Source of the DNA: Cupriavidus pauculus
GTDB lineage: Bacteria > Pseudomonadota > Gammaproteobacteria > Burkholderiales > Burkholderiaceae
Length of the DNA stretch: 64,000 nucleotides
Direction of reading: 5' to 3'
Assembly (NCBI RefSeq): GCF_008801835.1
Contig: NZ_VZOW01000001.1
Location: 310,001 to 374,000 of the forward strand
The stretch's first letter is position 1. Each line of letters starts with the position of its first letter. The translations under genes were made by a program, and so were the position numbers. This document shows, piece by piece, positions 6,771 to 16,418 of this stretch. The notes under the pieces were generated by a model, which was given only the letters and a program-made list of their open reading frames with translations, had not been told where the DNA came from and did no database searches.

Positions 6771-7943
6771 ATGCAATTGTCGACCATCCCGATCCCCATC
6801 CGCTCGCGCCGCGCGGCGCTGGCGTTTTCCGCCCTCGCACTGATCCTGCTCGGCACGCTGGGCCTCGCCAAGCGCAGCCAATCGAGCCGGTCGCCCGCGC
6901 CCGCTGCGTTGCCGCCACCCGTTCCCGTACTGCTGTCTCGCGTGGAGGTTCGAGATGTGCCGCGCCAGGCGGAGAGTGTCGGCACGGTACGTTCGCTGCG
7001 CGACGTCGTGGTACGGGCGCAAATCGATGGCCATCTCACAGGCCTCCATGTGGTCGAGGGTCAGCAGGTCACAAAGGGAGAGTTGCTGGCGTCCCTGGAC
7101 GACCGCCCTATCCAGGCGGCACTCAAGCAAGCCCGTGCCACGCTGGAGATGACCCAGGCACAACTGCGGATAGCAGAACTGGATCTGAAGCGCTACCAGA
7201 CTTTGATCGGCGACGACGCTATCCCGCGCCAGACACTCGAACGGCAACTCGCCTTGGTGGAACAGCTTCGGGCGACTGCGCAAGGCAATCGCGCCGCGAT
7301 AGCCGCCGAGGAAGTGCGGCTGTCTTACACGCGGATACGCTCGCCGATTTCTGGACGGGTCGGTTTGCGCAATGTCGATGAAGGGAATCTGGTCCGGATG
7401 AATGACACTGAGGGGCTGTTCTCAGTCACGCAGATCACACCGATAACGGTGGAGTTCGCCATGCCACAGTCGGCGCTTCCTGTCCTACAGAGTCTGATTC
7501 ACGCAGACAAGCCGGCCGCTGTGCAAGCGATATCTCGCCAAGCCGGGGCGCCCGTGGCGCACGGTCGACTGCTGGTGATCGACAGCCGCGTGGGAGCAGG
7601 CAATGGCGCGGTACGCGTCAAGGCTGAGTTCGATAACAGTGCTGGTCAGCTCTGGCCTGGCCAGTTCGTGACCGTGCATCTGCAGACGGGAATTCTGCGC
7701 GACGCGCTGGTTGCCACGCCTGCGGTGCTCCGCTACGGCGAGCAGGACAAACCGTATGTGTTCCGCGTGAAGCAAGACAGCACAGTGGAAATCGTACCGG
7801 TCAACGTCCTCTACCAGGACCGGCAGCAAGTCGTGATCGAGGGCGTGACCGCCGGCGACCAACTGGTATCGGACGGACAGTCGCGTCTGCGCCCTGGCGC
7901 GCGCGTGACCGTTCCAATTGCCACCACGAAGGCGAGAATCTGA
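6771..7943 (+). CDS. RND efflux periplasmic adaptor (membrane fusion protein), MdtA-like
   Basis: 390 residues with an N-terminal membrane anchor (AALAFSALALILLGTLGLA), then a proline-rich linker. The barrel-sandwich (lipoyl-like) half reads VVVRAQIDGHLTGLHVVEGQQVTKGELLASLDD; an alpha-hairpin follows (roughly residues 100-170), then YTRIRSPISGRVGLRNVDEGNLV, the return half with the typical IRSPISGRVG motif, and a beta-barrel. It links the inner-membrane pump encoded next to an outer-membrane channel. No OMF gene is adjacent, so a shared TolC/OprM-type channel is needed. Start ATG at 6771; the stop is 1 base before the pump GTG. Confidence 0.93.
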   Translation: MQLSTIPIPIRSRRAALAFSALALILLGTLGLAKRSQSSRSPAPAALPPPVPVLLSRVEVRDVPRQAESVGTVRSLRDVVVRAQIDGHLTGLHVVEGQQVTKGELLASLDDRPIQAALKQARATLEMTQAQLRIAELDLKRYQTLIGDDAIPRQTLERQLALVEQLRATAQGNRAAIAAEEVRLSYTRIRSPISGRVGLRNVDEGNLVRMNDTEGLFSVTQITPITVEFAMPQSALPVLQSLIHADKPAAVQAISRQAGAPVAHGRLLVIDSRVGAGNGAVRVKAEFDNSAGQLWPGQFVTVHLQTGILRDALVATPAVLRYGEQDKPYVFRVKQDSTVEIVPVNVLYQDRQQVVIEGVTAGDQLVSDGQSRLRPGARVTVPIATTKARI

Positions 7944-7944
7944 C

Positions 7945-10900
7945 GTGACAGAACGCGCCACCCTTTATCGCTGGTTCGTCGATCATCCGATCGGCACCGT
8001 CTTGCTCGCCATAGCGCTGGTTTTGCTGGGCGTCGTTAGCTACTTCCAGTTGCCCGTCGCACCGCTTCCCGAGGTGGAAGTGCCAACCATCCAGGTCAAC
8101 GCGCTACTGCCCGGAGCCAGTCCCGACACCATAGCGTCGTCAGTCGCCACCCCGCTTGAGGTCCAGTTCAGTGCGATACCTGGCATTGCGGAGATGACGT
8201 CAACCAGCGCGTTGGGCTCGGCCAGCATCGTCCTCCAATTCACGCTGGATACACGGCTCGACAGCGCCGTGCAGGACGTACAGGCGGCGATCAACCGCGC
8301 TAGCAGCAGGTTGCCGCCTGACATGCCGTCCATGCCGACCTGGCGCAAGGTCAACCCAGCCGACAGCCCGGTCGCGATCATTGGCGTGCATTCCGATTCG
8401 CTGTCGCTGACCGAGGTCAGCGACTATGCCGAACGTGTTCTGGTGCGCGAACTCGGCCAATTGCCCGGCGTGGGAATGATCACGACCACCGGCCTGCGCA
8501 GACCGGCGATTCGCGTGCAGGCGTCGCCCGTGGCGCTCGCGGGCATTGGCCTGACGCTGGCGGACATCCGCGCCGCCGTACGCGCCGCCAGCCGCAATGC
8601 GCCGAAAGGCGCGCTGTATGGCAACACGCGCGTGAGCACGCTCCACACCAACGGTCAGTTGCTCGACCCGGGCGCCTACGGCGACCTCGTGGTGGCCTGG
8701 CGCGGAGGCAGCCCGGTATTCCTGAAGGATGTGGCACAGGTCACGCTGGGCCCGGAGGATGCCTACGTGAACGCGTTTCCCAACGGCCGGCCAGGTGTCG
8801 CCTTGTCGATCATGCGCCAACCGGGCGCCAACATCGTCGCCACATATGACCGCATCTCACGCGCGCTCCCTGCCCTGCGCGCAGCGCTGCCCGCGGCCAT
8901 TCAAGTCGAGATCACCAACGACCGCACCCGCACCATTCGCGCGTCCCTGCACGAGGTCGAGTTGACACTGCTGATCACCATCGCGTTGGTAGTCGGCGTG
9001 ATGGCGCTGTTCCTGCGCCAGTTGGCTGCCACACTGGTCGTCGCGGCGGTGCTGGTCGTGTCCCTGGCGGGCACCTTTGCGGCCATGTACGTGATGGGTT
9101 TCAGCCTGAACAATCTGACGCTCGTCGCTGTGGTGGTGGCGGTGGGATTTATCGTCGATGACGCCATTGTCGTGATCGAGAACATTCATCGCTACCAGGA
9201 AGCCGGCCTGAGCATACGACAAGCCGCGCTGCGCGGTGTAGAAGAAGTCGGCTCGACCATTTCAACAATCAGCCTGTCACTGGTAGCGGTGTTCATTCCG
9301 CTCCTGTTCATGTCCGGCGTGGTCGGCAGACTGTTCCGCGAGTTCGCGCTGACCTCTGCCGTGGCCATCCTGATCTCGGTGGTCATTTCACTGACGCTGG
9401 CACCATCGCTGGCTGCGGTAGCCATGCGTCGGAGTGCGCACGGCGTTGAGTTCAAGGAGTCCCGGCTGTCCGCATGGCTGGTGCAGCGATACGCCACTGG
9501 ACTGCGCTGGTGCCTGCGCCGACAAGGCCTGATGCTGGGCGTGTTCGGCATCACCGTATGCCTCAGTGCAGCCGGCTTCGTGCTGATGCCAAAGGGCTTT
9601 TTTCCGCTGCAGGACACGGCGTTTATCGTAGGCATCTCCCAGGCAGCCGCCGATGTGCCATACACAGCCATGCTTGAGAAGCACCGTGCGCTGACCGACA
9701 TTATCCGTGCCGATCCTGCCGTGCTCACAGTCACCCAGTCAGTGGGCATGACCGGTGGCAGTCAGACACTGGCCAACGGGCGCTTCTGGATCGTGCTCAA
9801 GGACCGCTCGGACCGCGACGTTTCCGCTAGTGCGCTGATCGATCGGCTGCGGCCCAAGCTGGCCGCCATTCCCGGCATCCAGCTTTTCCTGCGCGCCGCG
9901 CAGGACATCAACATCGGCGCGGGCCAGCCGCGCGCCCAGTATCAATATGTGTTGAAGGCGAACGATACGGGCGACCTGTACACATGGTCGCAGCGCCTGG
10001 TCGCTGCACTACAGAAGGAGCCTCTTTACCGAGACTTGTCCAGCGATCTCCAGCTTGGCGCCAACGTCATTCATCTGCAAATTGATCGCGCAGCTGCCGC
10101 GCGTCTAGGTCTTACCGCAAGCGATGTCGACGATGCGCTATACAACGCATTCGGCCAGCGCCAGATCAATGAATTCCAGACCGATACCAACCAGTACCAG
10201 GTGGTGCTGGAAGTGGACGGCGACGGCCGAGGCAACATCGAGACGCTTCAATCGCTGCGCCTGCGCTCGCCTGTTTCCGGCGAAATGGTGCCGCTGTCGG
10301 CCATCGTCACCATCGCCGCGCCAAGGGCCGGGCCGGTTTCGATCCTGCACCACGGCTTGTTGCCCGCCGTGAACATATCGTTCAACCTGGCGCCGGGAGC
10401 GCCGCTCGGCGACGCCGTGACGCGGATCGATGAGATACGTCGGCGCATCGGCATGCCCGCCTCAATCCAGGGCACATTCCTCGGTTCTGCGCAGGCATTC
10501 CAGGAAGCGCTGGCTGGTCAGGCGGGACTGATCCTGGCCGCGCTGCTCGCCGTGTACCTGATCCTCGGGGTCCTGTACGAGAGCCTGGTCCATCCGCTGA
10601 CCATCCTGTCCACGTTGCCGTCGGCCGCCATTGGCGCGCTCGCCTTCCTGTGGCTCGGCGGCTTTGACTTCTCGATCATGGCGCTGATCGGCGTGATCCT
10701 GCTGATCGGCATCGTCAAGAAGAACGGCATCCTGCTTATCGATTTCGCGCTCGAAGCGCGGCGCGCGCGCAGTATCAGTCCTGGACAGGCCATCTATGAG
10801 GCCGCGCTCACACGCTTTCGTCCCATCATGATGACCACGCTGGCAGCGTTGCTCGGCGCCGTACCGCTAATGCTCGGCGTCGGCACCGGCGCCGAGCTGC

Positions 10901-11055
10901 GCCAGCCGCTCGGCGTGGCCGTGGTCGGGGGCTTGTTGTTGAGCCAGATGCTGACGCTCTTCACCACGCCAGTGGTCTACCTGGGACTTGACAGGCTATC
11001 GCGCTACCGTCGGAAACCCGTGCCATCGCAGCAGACATCAATTGCCACGGAATAG
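7945..11055 (+). CDS. RND multidrug efflux pump, HAE-1 type (MdtB/MdtC-like)
   Basis: 1036 residues from GTG at 7945, 1 base after the adaptor stop. Twelve membrane spans in the 1+5+1+5 arrangement and two large periplasmic loops are evident. VVAVGFIVDDAIVVIENIHRY in TM4 carries the adjacent Asp pair of the proton relay. NAFGQRQINEFQTDTNQYQV and GVLYESLVHPLTILSTLP are typical of the MdtB/C subgroup of hydrophobe/amphiphile exporters, not heavy-metal CzcA. It would exchange protons for drugs or lipophilic compounds taken up from the periplasm. The next genes encode a convergent two-component system that may control it. Confidence 0.95.
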   Translation: MTERATLYRWFVDHPIGTVLLAIALVLLGVVSYFQLPVAPLPEVEVPTIQVNALLPGASPDTIASSVATPLEVQFSAIPGIAEMTSTSALGSASIVLQFTLDTRLDSAVQDVQAAINRASSRLPPDMPSMPTWRKVNPADSPVAIIGVHSDSLSLTEVSDYAERVLVRELGQLPGVGMITTTGLRRPAIRVQASPVALAGIGLTLADIRAAVRAASRNAPKGALYGNTRVSTLHTNGQLLDPGAYGDLVVAWRGGSPVFLKDVAQVTLGPEDAYVNAFPNGRPGVALSIMRQPGANIVATYDRISRALPALRAALPAAIQVEITNDRTRTIRASLHEVELTLLITIALVVGVMALFLRQLAATLVVAAVLVVSLAGTFAAMYVMGFSLNNLTLVAVVVAVGFIVDDAIVVIENIHRYQEAGLSIRQAALRGVEEVGSTISTISLSLVAVFIPLLFMSGVVGRLFREFALTSAVAILISVVISLTLAPSLAAVAMRRSAHGVEFKESRLSAWLVQRYATGLRWCLRRQGLMLGVFGITVCLSAAGFVLMPKGFFPLQDTAFIVGISQAAADVPYTAMLEKHRALTDIIRADPAVLTVTQSVGMTGGSQTLANGRFWIVLKDRSDRDVSASALIDRLRPKLAAIPGIQLFLRAAQDINIGAGQPRAQYQYVLKANDTGDLYTWSQRLVAALQKEPLYRDLSSDLQLGANVIHLQIDRAAAARLGLTASDVDDALYNAFGQRQINEFQTDTNQYQVVLEVDGDGRGNIETLQSLRLRSPVSGEMVPLSAIVTIAAPRAGPVSILHHGLLPAVNISFNLAPGAPLGDAVTRIDEIRRRIGMPASIQGTFLGSAQAFQEALAGQAGLILAALLAVYLILGVLYESLVHPLTILSTLPSAAIGALAFLWLGGFDFSIMALIGVILLIGIVKKNGILLIDFALEARRARSISPGQAIYEAALTRFRPIMMTTLAALLGAVPLMLGVGTGAELRQPLGVAVVGGLLLSQMLTLFTTPVVYLGLDRLSRYRRKPVPSQQTSIATE

Positions 11056-11090
11056 TGCGACGGCAAGGCACGAGGAGCAAACATACTGGC

Positions 11091-12443
11091 TCAAATTCTC
11101 ATACCAAAGGTGTTGATGCCTTCGCTACTGCTGGCGAAAACGGTGCCGCCATGCATGTGTGCTATCGCCTTCACGATCGCGAGGCCGAGGCCATGGCTGT
11201 CTGCACCGCTCGCTCGCGATGAGTCGATGCGGTAGAAGCGGTCGAACAAACGATTCAGGTGTTCCGCTGCGATTTGGGTACCCACGTTCGACACCGCAAT
11301 TTCAGCGCCCTCGCCGCCGGCCCGCATCGTTACACGCACATCGGACCCGGGGGACGAGTACTGGATCGCGTTGTGCAGCAGGTTGGTCATCGCTCGCCGG
11401 AACAGCGCTTGGTCCACCAGTGCTTCAACGTCTCCGTCTGTTTGAACCGTTAACGCCTTCTCGTCGATCAATGGCGCCAGGAATTCAACCGTCTTTTTCA
11501 CTTCGTCGGACAGCCTGGTCTGCCTCAATGTTTGTGCCGCCTCTCCCTGGTCCGCTCGGGCCAAAAAAAGCATGTCATTGACGATGGCACGCAGACGTTC
11601 GAGCTCTTCGAGATTTGACTGCAATACATCGCGCAGATCTGCCGCGCTGCGTTCGCGCGTGAGCATGACCTGCGTGGCGCCGAGCATGTTTCCTATCGGT
11701 GTGCGCAACTCGTGTGCCACATCGGCGCTGAAGCCTTCCAGCTGCGCGTAGGCTGATTCAAGCCGGCCTAGCGCACCATTGAACGATGCGACCAACGGCG
11801 TCAGCTCACTGACTGCCGGAACGAGGTGCAAACGTTGAGACCGATTGCTCGCGCTGAGTGCCTGCGCGGAAGCAGATAGTTGCGCTACCGGATGCAGTCC
11901 AACGCGCGCCACCCAGTAGCCGAGTCCGCTGACCAGTATGATGCCGCATAAACAGATGATCGTCAGCCCCACGGCGAAAGCGTGCATCGTCTCTGCTATC
12001 GGCGTCGTGCTGACCCCTACCACCAGATGGATCTCGGGATGGTCCACCAGGGGTTTCAGCATTTTCCCGAGGGTTCTGAGCGGGTGCCGCGGATCATCCA
12101 GCACCCATTGCTTGATGCGGCTGTCGCCTGGCGTATGAAGCGCGGATGGAAAGTTCTTCCCATAATTCAGGGACGGATCCTTGCAGGAAATCCAGAATCG
12201 GGTGTTTCCATCCGTGGTGGTCAACATCGTCAGCGTTTCGCGCAACTCGCCCCACTGCTCGACTGACTGCACTTTCTCGACGAGATTCTGGACCACCTCC
12301 AGCTTCGCGCGCAGGTCGCTTTCCAATTGCCGGTCCAGCGTATGACGGAGTCCTTGATACAGGGCGATGCCGGAAAGCGCAAACACTAAAAGGCCGACCA
12401 GACCGAACAGCAATGAGAGCCGGAATGCAATCGAGCGGATCAT
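11091..12443 (-). CDS. Sensor histidine kinase, heavy-metal (CusS/CopS/IrlS) type
   Basis: 450 residues. TM1 lies near residues 8-29 and TM2 around 154-178; between them is a periplasmic sensor domain of ~125 residues. A HAMP region follows, then the phospho-acceptor motif FSADVAHELRTPIGNM with His244, an N-box (LLHNAIQYS), and GLGLAIVKAIAHMHGG. Its overall pattern is that of copper/silver or cadmium-zinc sensors. It is co-transcribed with the response regulator, whose stop overlaps its start by 4 bases (ATGA). It is convergent with the efflux genes, 35 bp from their end. The ligand cannot be read from the sequence. Confidence 0.92.
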   Translation of the reverse strand: MIRSIAFRLSLLFGLVGLLVFALSGIALYQGLRHTLDRQLESDLRAKLEVVQNLVEKVQSVEQWGELRETLTMLTTTDGNTRFWISCKDPSLNYGKNFPSALHTPGDSRIKQWVLDDPRHPLRTLGKMLKPLVDHPEIHLVVGVSTTPIAETMHAFAVGLTIICLCGIILVSGLGYWVARVGLHPVAQLSASAQALSASNRSQRLHLVPAVSELTPLVASFNGALGRLESAYAQLEGFSADVAHELRTPIGNMLGATQVMLTRERSAADLRDVLQSNLEELERLRAIVNDMLFLARADQGEAAQTLRQTRLSDEVKKTVEFLAPLIDEKALTVQTDGDVEALVDQALFRRAMTNLLHNAIQYSSPGSDVRVTMRAGGEGAEIAVSNVGTQIAAEHLNRLFDRFYRIDSSRASGADSHGLGLAIVKAIAHMHGGTVFASSSEGINTFGMRI

Positions 12444-13126
12444 TGCGTCACATCGTTGATCCGAGATTCCAGAACGTATCCCATGCCACGAATGGTATGT
12501 AGCAGCTTGTTGTCATACGGTCCGTCGATCTTGTCCCGCAGCCGCTTGATCGCAACCTCGACCACGTTGGTATGACTGTCAAAGTTCATATCCCACACCA
12601 GTTCCGCAATCTCTGTCTTCGACAGGATTTTTCCCTTGCGCCTGCCCAGCGTGGTGAGCAAATTGAATTCCTTGGCGGTCAAATCGAGCCGGACGTTGCC
12701 GCGATAAGCCTTGCGCGCCAACAGATCCACATGGAGGTCCGCGATTTGAAGCTGCACCATTTCCTGCGGCCTGCCACGTCGGACCAGCACATGCAATCGT
12801 GCCTGCAGTTCCAGGAATGAAAAGGGCTTGATCAAGTAGTCATCGGCGCCCGCTTGCAGCCCTTTCACGCGGTCTTCGATCCTGTCACGCGCGGTCAGCA
12901 TGATCACCGGTGTCTGTCGGCAGGCCTTGAGCGCTTCCAGCACGGCGAATCCATCGATACCGGGAAGCATGACATCAAGCACAATCGCATCGTATTCGTT
13001 CTGCACCGCCAGATGCCTGCCATCGATGCCATTGTTTGCCACATCGACGACGCAGCCGCTCTCTGTCAAACCTTTGCGCAAGTAGTCCGCTGTCTTGATT
13101 TCGTCTTCGACAATCAGAATTTTCAT
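12440..13126 (-). CDS. OmpR-family response regulator (CopR/IrlR/CzcR type)
   Basis: 228 residues from the ATG at 13126 (MKILIVEDEIKTADYLRKGL), which has GAAGAG upstream; a frame start five codons earlier adds nothing conserved. The receiver domain carries phospho-acceptor Asp51 (VLDVMLPG) and Lys in LIKPFS; the C-terminal winged helix shows LTAKEFNLL and HTNVVEVAIKRLRDKID, LLHTIRGMGYVLE. It pairs with the kinase gene that follows with a 4-base overlap. Proteins with KILIVEDE-KTADYLRKGL openings are the metal-resistance group (CopR, SilR, CzcR), so metal or envelope stress control of the efflux genes next door is a reasonable guess. Confidence 0.93.
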   Translation of the reverse strand: MKILIVEDEIKTADYLRKGLTESGCVVDVANNGIDGRHLAVQNEYDAIVLDVMLPGIDGFAVLEALKACRQTPVIMLTARDRIEDRVKGLQAGADDYLIKPFSFLELQARLHVLVRRGRPQEMVQLQIADLHVDLLARKAYRGNVRLDLTAKEFNLLTTLGRRKGKILSKTEIAELVWDMNFDSHTNVVEVAIKRLRDKIDGPYDNKLLHTIRGMGYVLESRINDVTQ

Positions 13127-13172
13127 TTGATGTCTCTTCAATAGGAATCGCAGTTCCGGACATCGTTTCTAA

Positions 13173-13182
13173 CAGAAATCTG
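13173..13182. promoter_or_regulatory. Palindrome in the response-regulator promoter
   Basis: CAGAAATCTG is a perfect inverted repeat 47 bp upstream of the regulator start, inside a longer TAACAGAAATCTGATA. The region 13127-13347 has no gene. It may be the regulator box or a promoter element. Confidence 0.3.
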
Positions 13183-13347
13183 ATAGGCGCTGAATGACAA
13201 TTCGGTCAGGCCGGCGACAGCGTGGCGTAGGGTCGGAAGACTAACCCTTCCGCCGACGTCATGAAATGAGCGATGGGAATAATATCTGTGCCATCCAGGC
13301 AAAAATCTGGATGAAAAATTGCCGTTCCTTAAGCAAGGGTGCTCGCG

Positions 13348-16035
13348 TCACGGCCCCGATCGACCCAAAGCCTTTGCCAGATATTCCCCAGTGCGACTCG
13401 ACGCCGCGCCTGTGATCTCGGTAGGACGGCCGCAAGCCACGATGCGGCCGCCCTCTTCCCCGGCGCCGGGACCCATGTCGATCACCCAGTCCGCCTGGGC
13501 TACGACGCGCATGTCGTGCTCGACAACGACTACGGTGTTGCCCGCATCCACCAGTTCCTGAAGTTGCACGAGCAGGCGGTCCACATCAGCCGGATGCAGG
13601 CCGTTGGTCGGTTCGTCCAGCACGTAGAGCGTGTCGCCGCGCTGGGCGCGTTGCAGCTCGGTGGCCAGCTTGATCCGTTGTGCCTCGCCACCCGACAGTT
13701 CGGTGGCAGGCTGCCCCAATCGCAGGTATCCCAGTCCGATGTCGCGCAACGCCTTGAGCGATCGCATCACCGGCGGTTCGTTCGCAAAGACTTCGCATGC
13801 CGCATCGACGGTCAGGTCGAGGATCTCGGCGATATTCCTCCCCTGCCAGGTAATTTCCAGCGTCTGCGCCTGGTAGCGCGTGCCGTGGCAAACGGTACAC
13901 GGTGCATACACGCTGGGCAGAAACAGCAGCTCAACGCTGACAAAGCCCTCGCCTTCGCATGTCGGGCAACGGCCCTGGGCCACGTTGAAGGAGAAGCGTC
14001 CCGGCGTATAGCGTCGTTTGCGCGCAGCGGGGGTGTCGGCAAATAGCTTGCGTACATGATCGAACAGGCCGGTATAGGTGGCCAGATTCGATCGAGGCGT
14101 GCGCCCAATCGGCTTCTGATCGACGCGCACCAGACGGCGCACCGTCTCCGTGTCACCCGCGACACGCCCCGTAATTGGCGCGTCCGTGACGGCGAACAGC
14201 GGATCGCGTTCCTCGTCGGCATCGCTGTCGTTTGTGCGGCCGAGATGCCGGTTCACCAGCTCCGGCAGGGCCTGGCTGATCAGGCTCGATTTCCCGGACC
14301 CCGAGACGCCCGTCACTGCCACGAAACAGCCCAAAGGTATCGCCCCGTCGATCTTATGGAGATTGTTGCGAGAAACATTCACGAGCTTGAGCCAGCCTGC
14401 TGGGTCGCGGGGCTTTCGTGGCGATACGTGCTGCTCGCCAAACAGATAGGCCGCGGTAAGCGATCTATCCACCGCGGCAAGTCCGTCAAGCGGCCCGCTG
14501 TAGAGCAGGTGCCCGCCGCCTTCGCCCGCGGCCGGTCCTACGTCTACGATCCAGTCCGCGTGACGCATGGTCTGCGTGTCGTGTTCGACCACGAACAGCG
14601 AGTTGCCAGCCGCCTTCAATCGTCGCAATGCCACCAGCAGCGCTTCGCCATCGGCAGGATGCAGCCCCGCCGATGGCTCGTCGAGCACATAGACCACGCC
14701 GAACAGTTGGGAAGACAACTGCGTGGCCAGCCGCAACCGTTGCAATTCGCCCGATGAGAGCGTCGGCGTGCTGCGGTCCAGCGAAAGATAGCCCAGGCCG
14801 AGATCGATGAGCGTGGAAAGCCGTTCCACAAGCTCTTCCCCAATGCGCTGCGCAGCCAGCCGCTTTTCGTCGGAAAGGTTAGGCGTGCGTCGCACGTCGG
14901 GCGCCGCCTTGTGCGCGGATCCGCCCGCCGCGACACGCCGCGCCGTGGCGGCGCGCATCGCCTTCGTGCTCAGCACCGCACCGGTTGCCGTCTCGGGGCT
15001 GGCCCATTTTCCGTGCGCAATCGGGCGCATGATCTCCGCCACGCGGCCAAGAGGCAGTTTCGCGAACTCGCCGATGTCCATGCCCGCAAACGTCACTGAC
15101 AACGCTTCCTTCTTGAGGCGCTTGCCGTGACATGTCGGGCATTCGCGCCCGATCATGTACTGTGCAACCCGCTTCTTCATCAGCGCGCTCTGCGTCGTGG
15201 CAAAGGTCTGCAAGACGTAGCGACGGGCACCCGTGAACGTGCCCTGGTAGCTGGGCTCCAGATTGCGCTTGAGCGCCGCGCGTACCTCCTTGGGCGTAAA
15301 TCCTGCATACACCGGCACCGTGGGTTGCTCGTCGGTAAACAGGATCCAGTCACGATCTTTCTTCGGCAGCTCGCGCCACGGCTTGTCCACGTCGTAGCCG
15401 AGCGTGACCAGGATGTCGCGCAAGTTCTGCCCGTGCCATGCGGGCGGCCAAGCAGCAATCGCGCGCTCGCGTATCGACAAGGAATCGTCGGGCACCATCG
15501 ACTGCTCGGTGACGTCATAGATGCGCCCCAGACCATGACACGTGGGGCAGGCGCCCTCGACCGTGTTAGGCGAAAAGTCCTCCGCGTACAGCATCGGCTG
15601 CCGGGGCGGATAGGTGCCCGCACGCGAATAGAGCATGCGGACGAGACTTCCCAGCGTGGCGACGCTAGCCACGGTGGAGCGTGCATTCGGCGTGCCGCGC
15701 TGCTGCTGCAGCGCCACTGCAGGCGGCAGCCCTTCGATCGCATCCACCTCTGGCACGCCAACCTGCTCGATCAACCTTCTGGCATAGGGGGCAACCGATT
15801 CGAAGTAACGCCGCTGGGCTTCCGCGTAGAGCGTGCCGAATGCCAGGGACGACTTGCCGGAACCCGACACGCCGGTAAATACCACCAACGCATTGCGTGG
15901 GATATCGACATCCACGTTCTTGAGATTGTGCACGCGCGCGCCCCGCACGCGGACGAAGTTGTCTGCCCAGCCGCTCGCCGGGGCGGGCAACGTGTCGTCG
16001 GGTATCAATGCGCGCTGGGGGTCTTCATCGTTCAT
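13348..16035 (-). CDS. UvrA-like ABC ATPase lacking the UvrB-binding domain (UvrA2/DrrC type)
   Basis: 895 residues with the duplicated ABC architecture of UvrA: Walker [10 protein letters not shown] at 55-63 and again in the second half, signatures [12 protein letters not shown] and [22 protein letters not shown] and DEPTNGLHP, and zinc-type CPTCHG modules. After [12 protein letters not shown] it runs straight into CPTCHGLG, so the ~110-residue UvrB-binding insert of true UvrA is missing. Such UvrA2 proteins are linked to drug or DNA-adduct tolerance (for example DrrC for daunorubicin) and not to classical excision repair. The first signature has SS in place of SG. It may protect DNA from intercalating compounds. 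Confidence 0.85.
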   Translation of the reverse strand: MNDEDPQRALIPDDTLPAPASGWADNFVRVRGARVHNLKNVDVDIPRNALVVFTGVSGSGKSSLAFGTLYAEAQRRYFESVAPYARRLIEQVGVPEVDAIEGLPPAVALQQQRGTPNARSTVASVATLGSLVRMLYSRAGTYPPRQPMLYAEDFSPNTVEGACPTCHGLGRIYDVTEQSMVPDDSLSIRERAIAAWPPAWHGQNLRDILVTLGYDVDKPWRELPKKDRDWILFTDEQPTVPVYAGFTPKEVRAALKRNLEPSYQGTFTGARRYVLQTFATTQSALMKKRVAQYMIGRECPTCHGKRLKKEALSVTFAGMDIGEFAKLPLGRVAEIMRPIAHGKWASPETATGAVLSTKAMRAATARRVAAGGSAHKAAPDVRRTPNLSDEKRLAAQRIGEELVERLSTLIDLGLGYLSLDRSTPTLSSGELQRLRLATQLSSQLFGVVYVLDEPSAGLHPADGEALLVALRRLKAAGNSLFVVEHDTQTMRHADWIVDVGPAAGEGGGHLLYSGPLDGLAAVDRSLTAAYLFGEQHVSPRKPRDPAGWLKLVNVSRNNLHKIDGAIPLGCFVAVTGVSGSGKSSLISQALPELVNRHLGRTNDSDADEERDPLFAVTDAPITGRVAGDTETVRRLVRVDQKPIGRTPRSNLATYTGLFDHVRKLFADTPAARKRRYTPGRFSFNVAQGRCPTCEGEGFVSVELLFLPSVYAPCTVCHGTRYQAQTLEITWQGRNIAEILDLTVDAACEVFANEPPVMRSLKALRDIGLGYLRLGQPATELSGGEAQRIKLATELQRAQRGDTLYVLDEPTNGLHPADVDRLLVQLQELVDAGNTVVVVEHDMRVVAQADWVIDMGPGAGEEGGRIVACGRPTEITGAASSRTGEYLAKALGRSGP

Positions 16036-16418
16036 GCGATGGGCTCGTATCGATTGGGGGCATATTCGCTACGCTGGTTCGGGACCGTCGATCTTGCAAA
16101 TATTCCCGGCGGAATCTACGTGCTTGAAGCTTACTCGGTCGCCGGCAGCCATGGCGCCGTCAGCCGCTTATTCCGCGCTCTTCCGCGCGTGCGTCGCCAC
16201 AAAGGAGGCGGCGCGCTGACGGGTCCTCAGCACGCAGTAAGCGTGCCAATACGTCTCGAAGAGGAGGATTCCCGAAAAAGTGCGCGATATGTCGCGGCTG
16301 GCTGGGGAGACAGCGATGTGAAGCCCGATGTAGCAATTACAAATTTCGCGAAGCCCGCCATGTCATCGCGTTCGCCGCCCTCTGACCCCGGGGGACAAAC
16401 TGGTTTGCCCGCTCCGGA
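16036..16418. other. 383-bp intergenic region with no gene seen
   Basis: The stretch lies upstream of the UvrA-like gene (reading left) and downstream of the membrane protease-like gene. I see no coding frame with plausible start and composition, no tRNA and no strong hairpin. It must contain the promoter of the UvrA-like gene. Confidence 0.5.
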
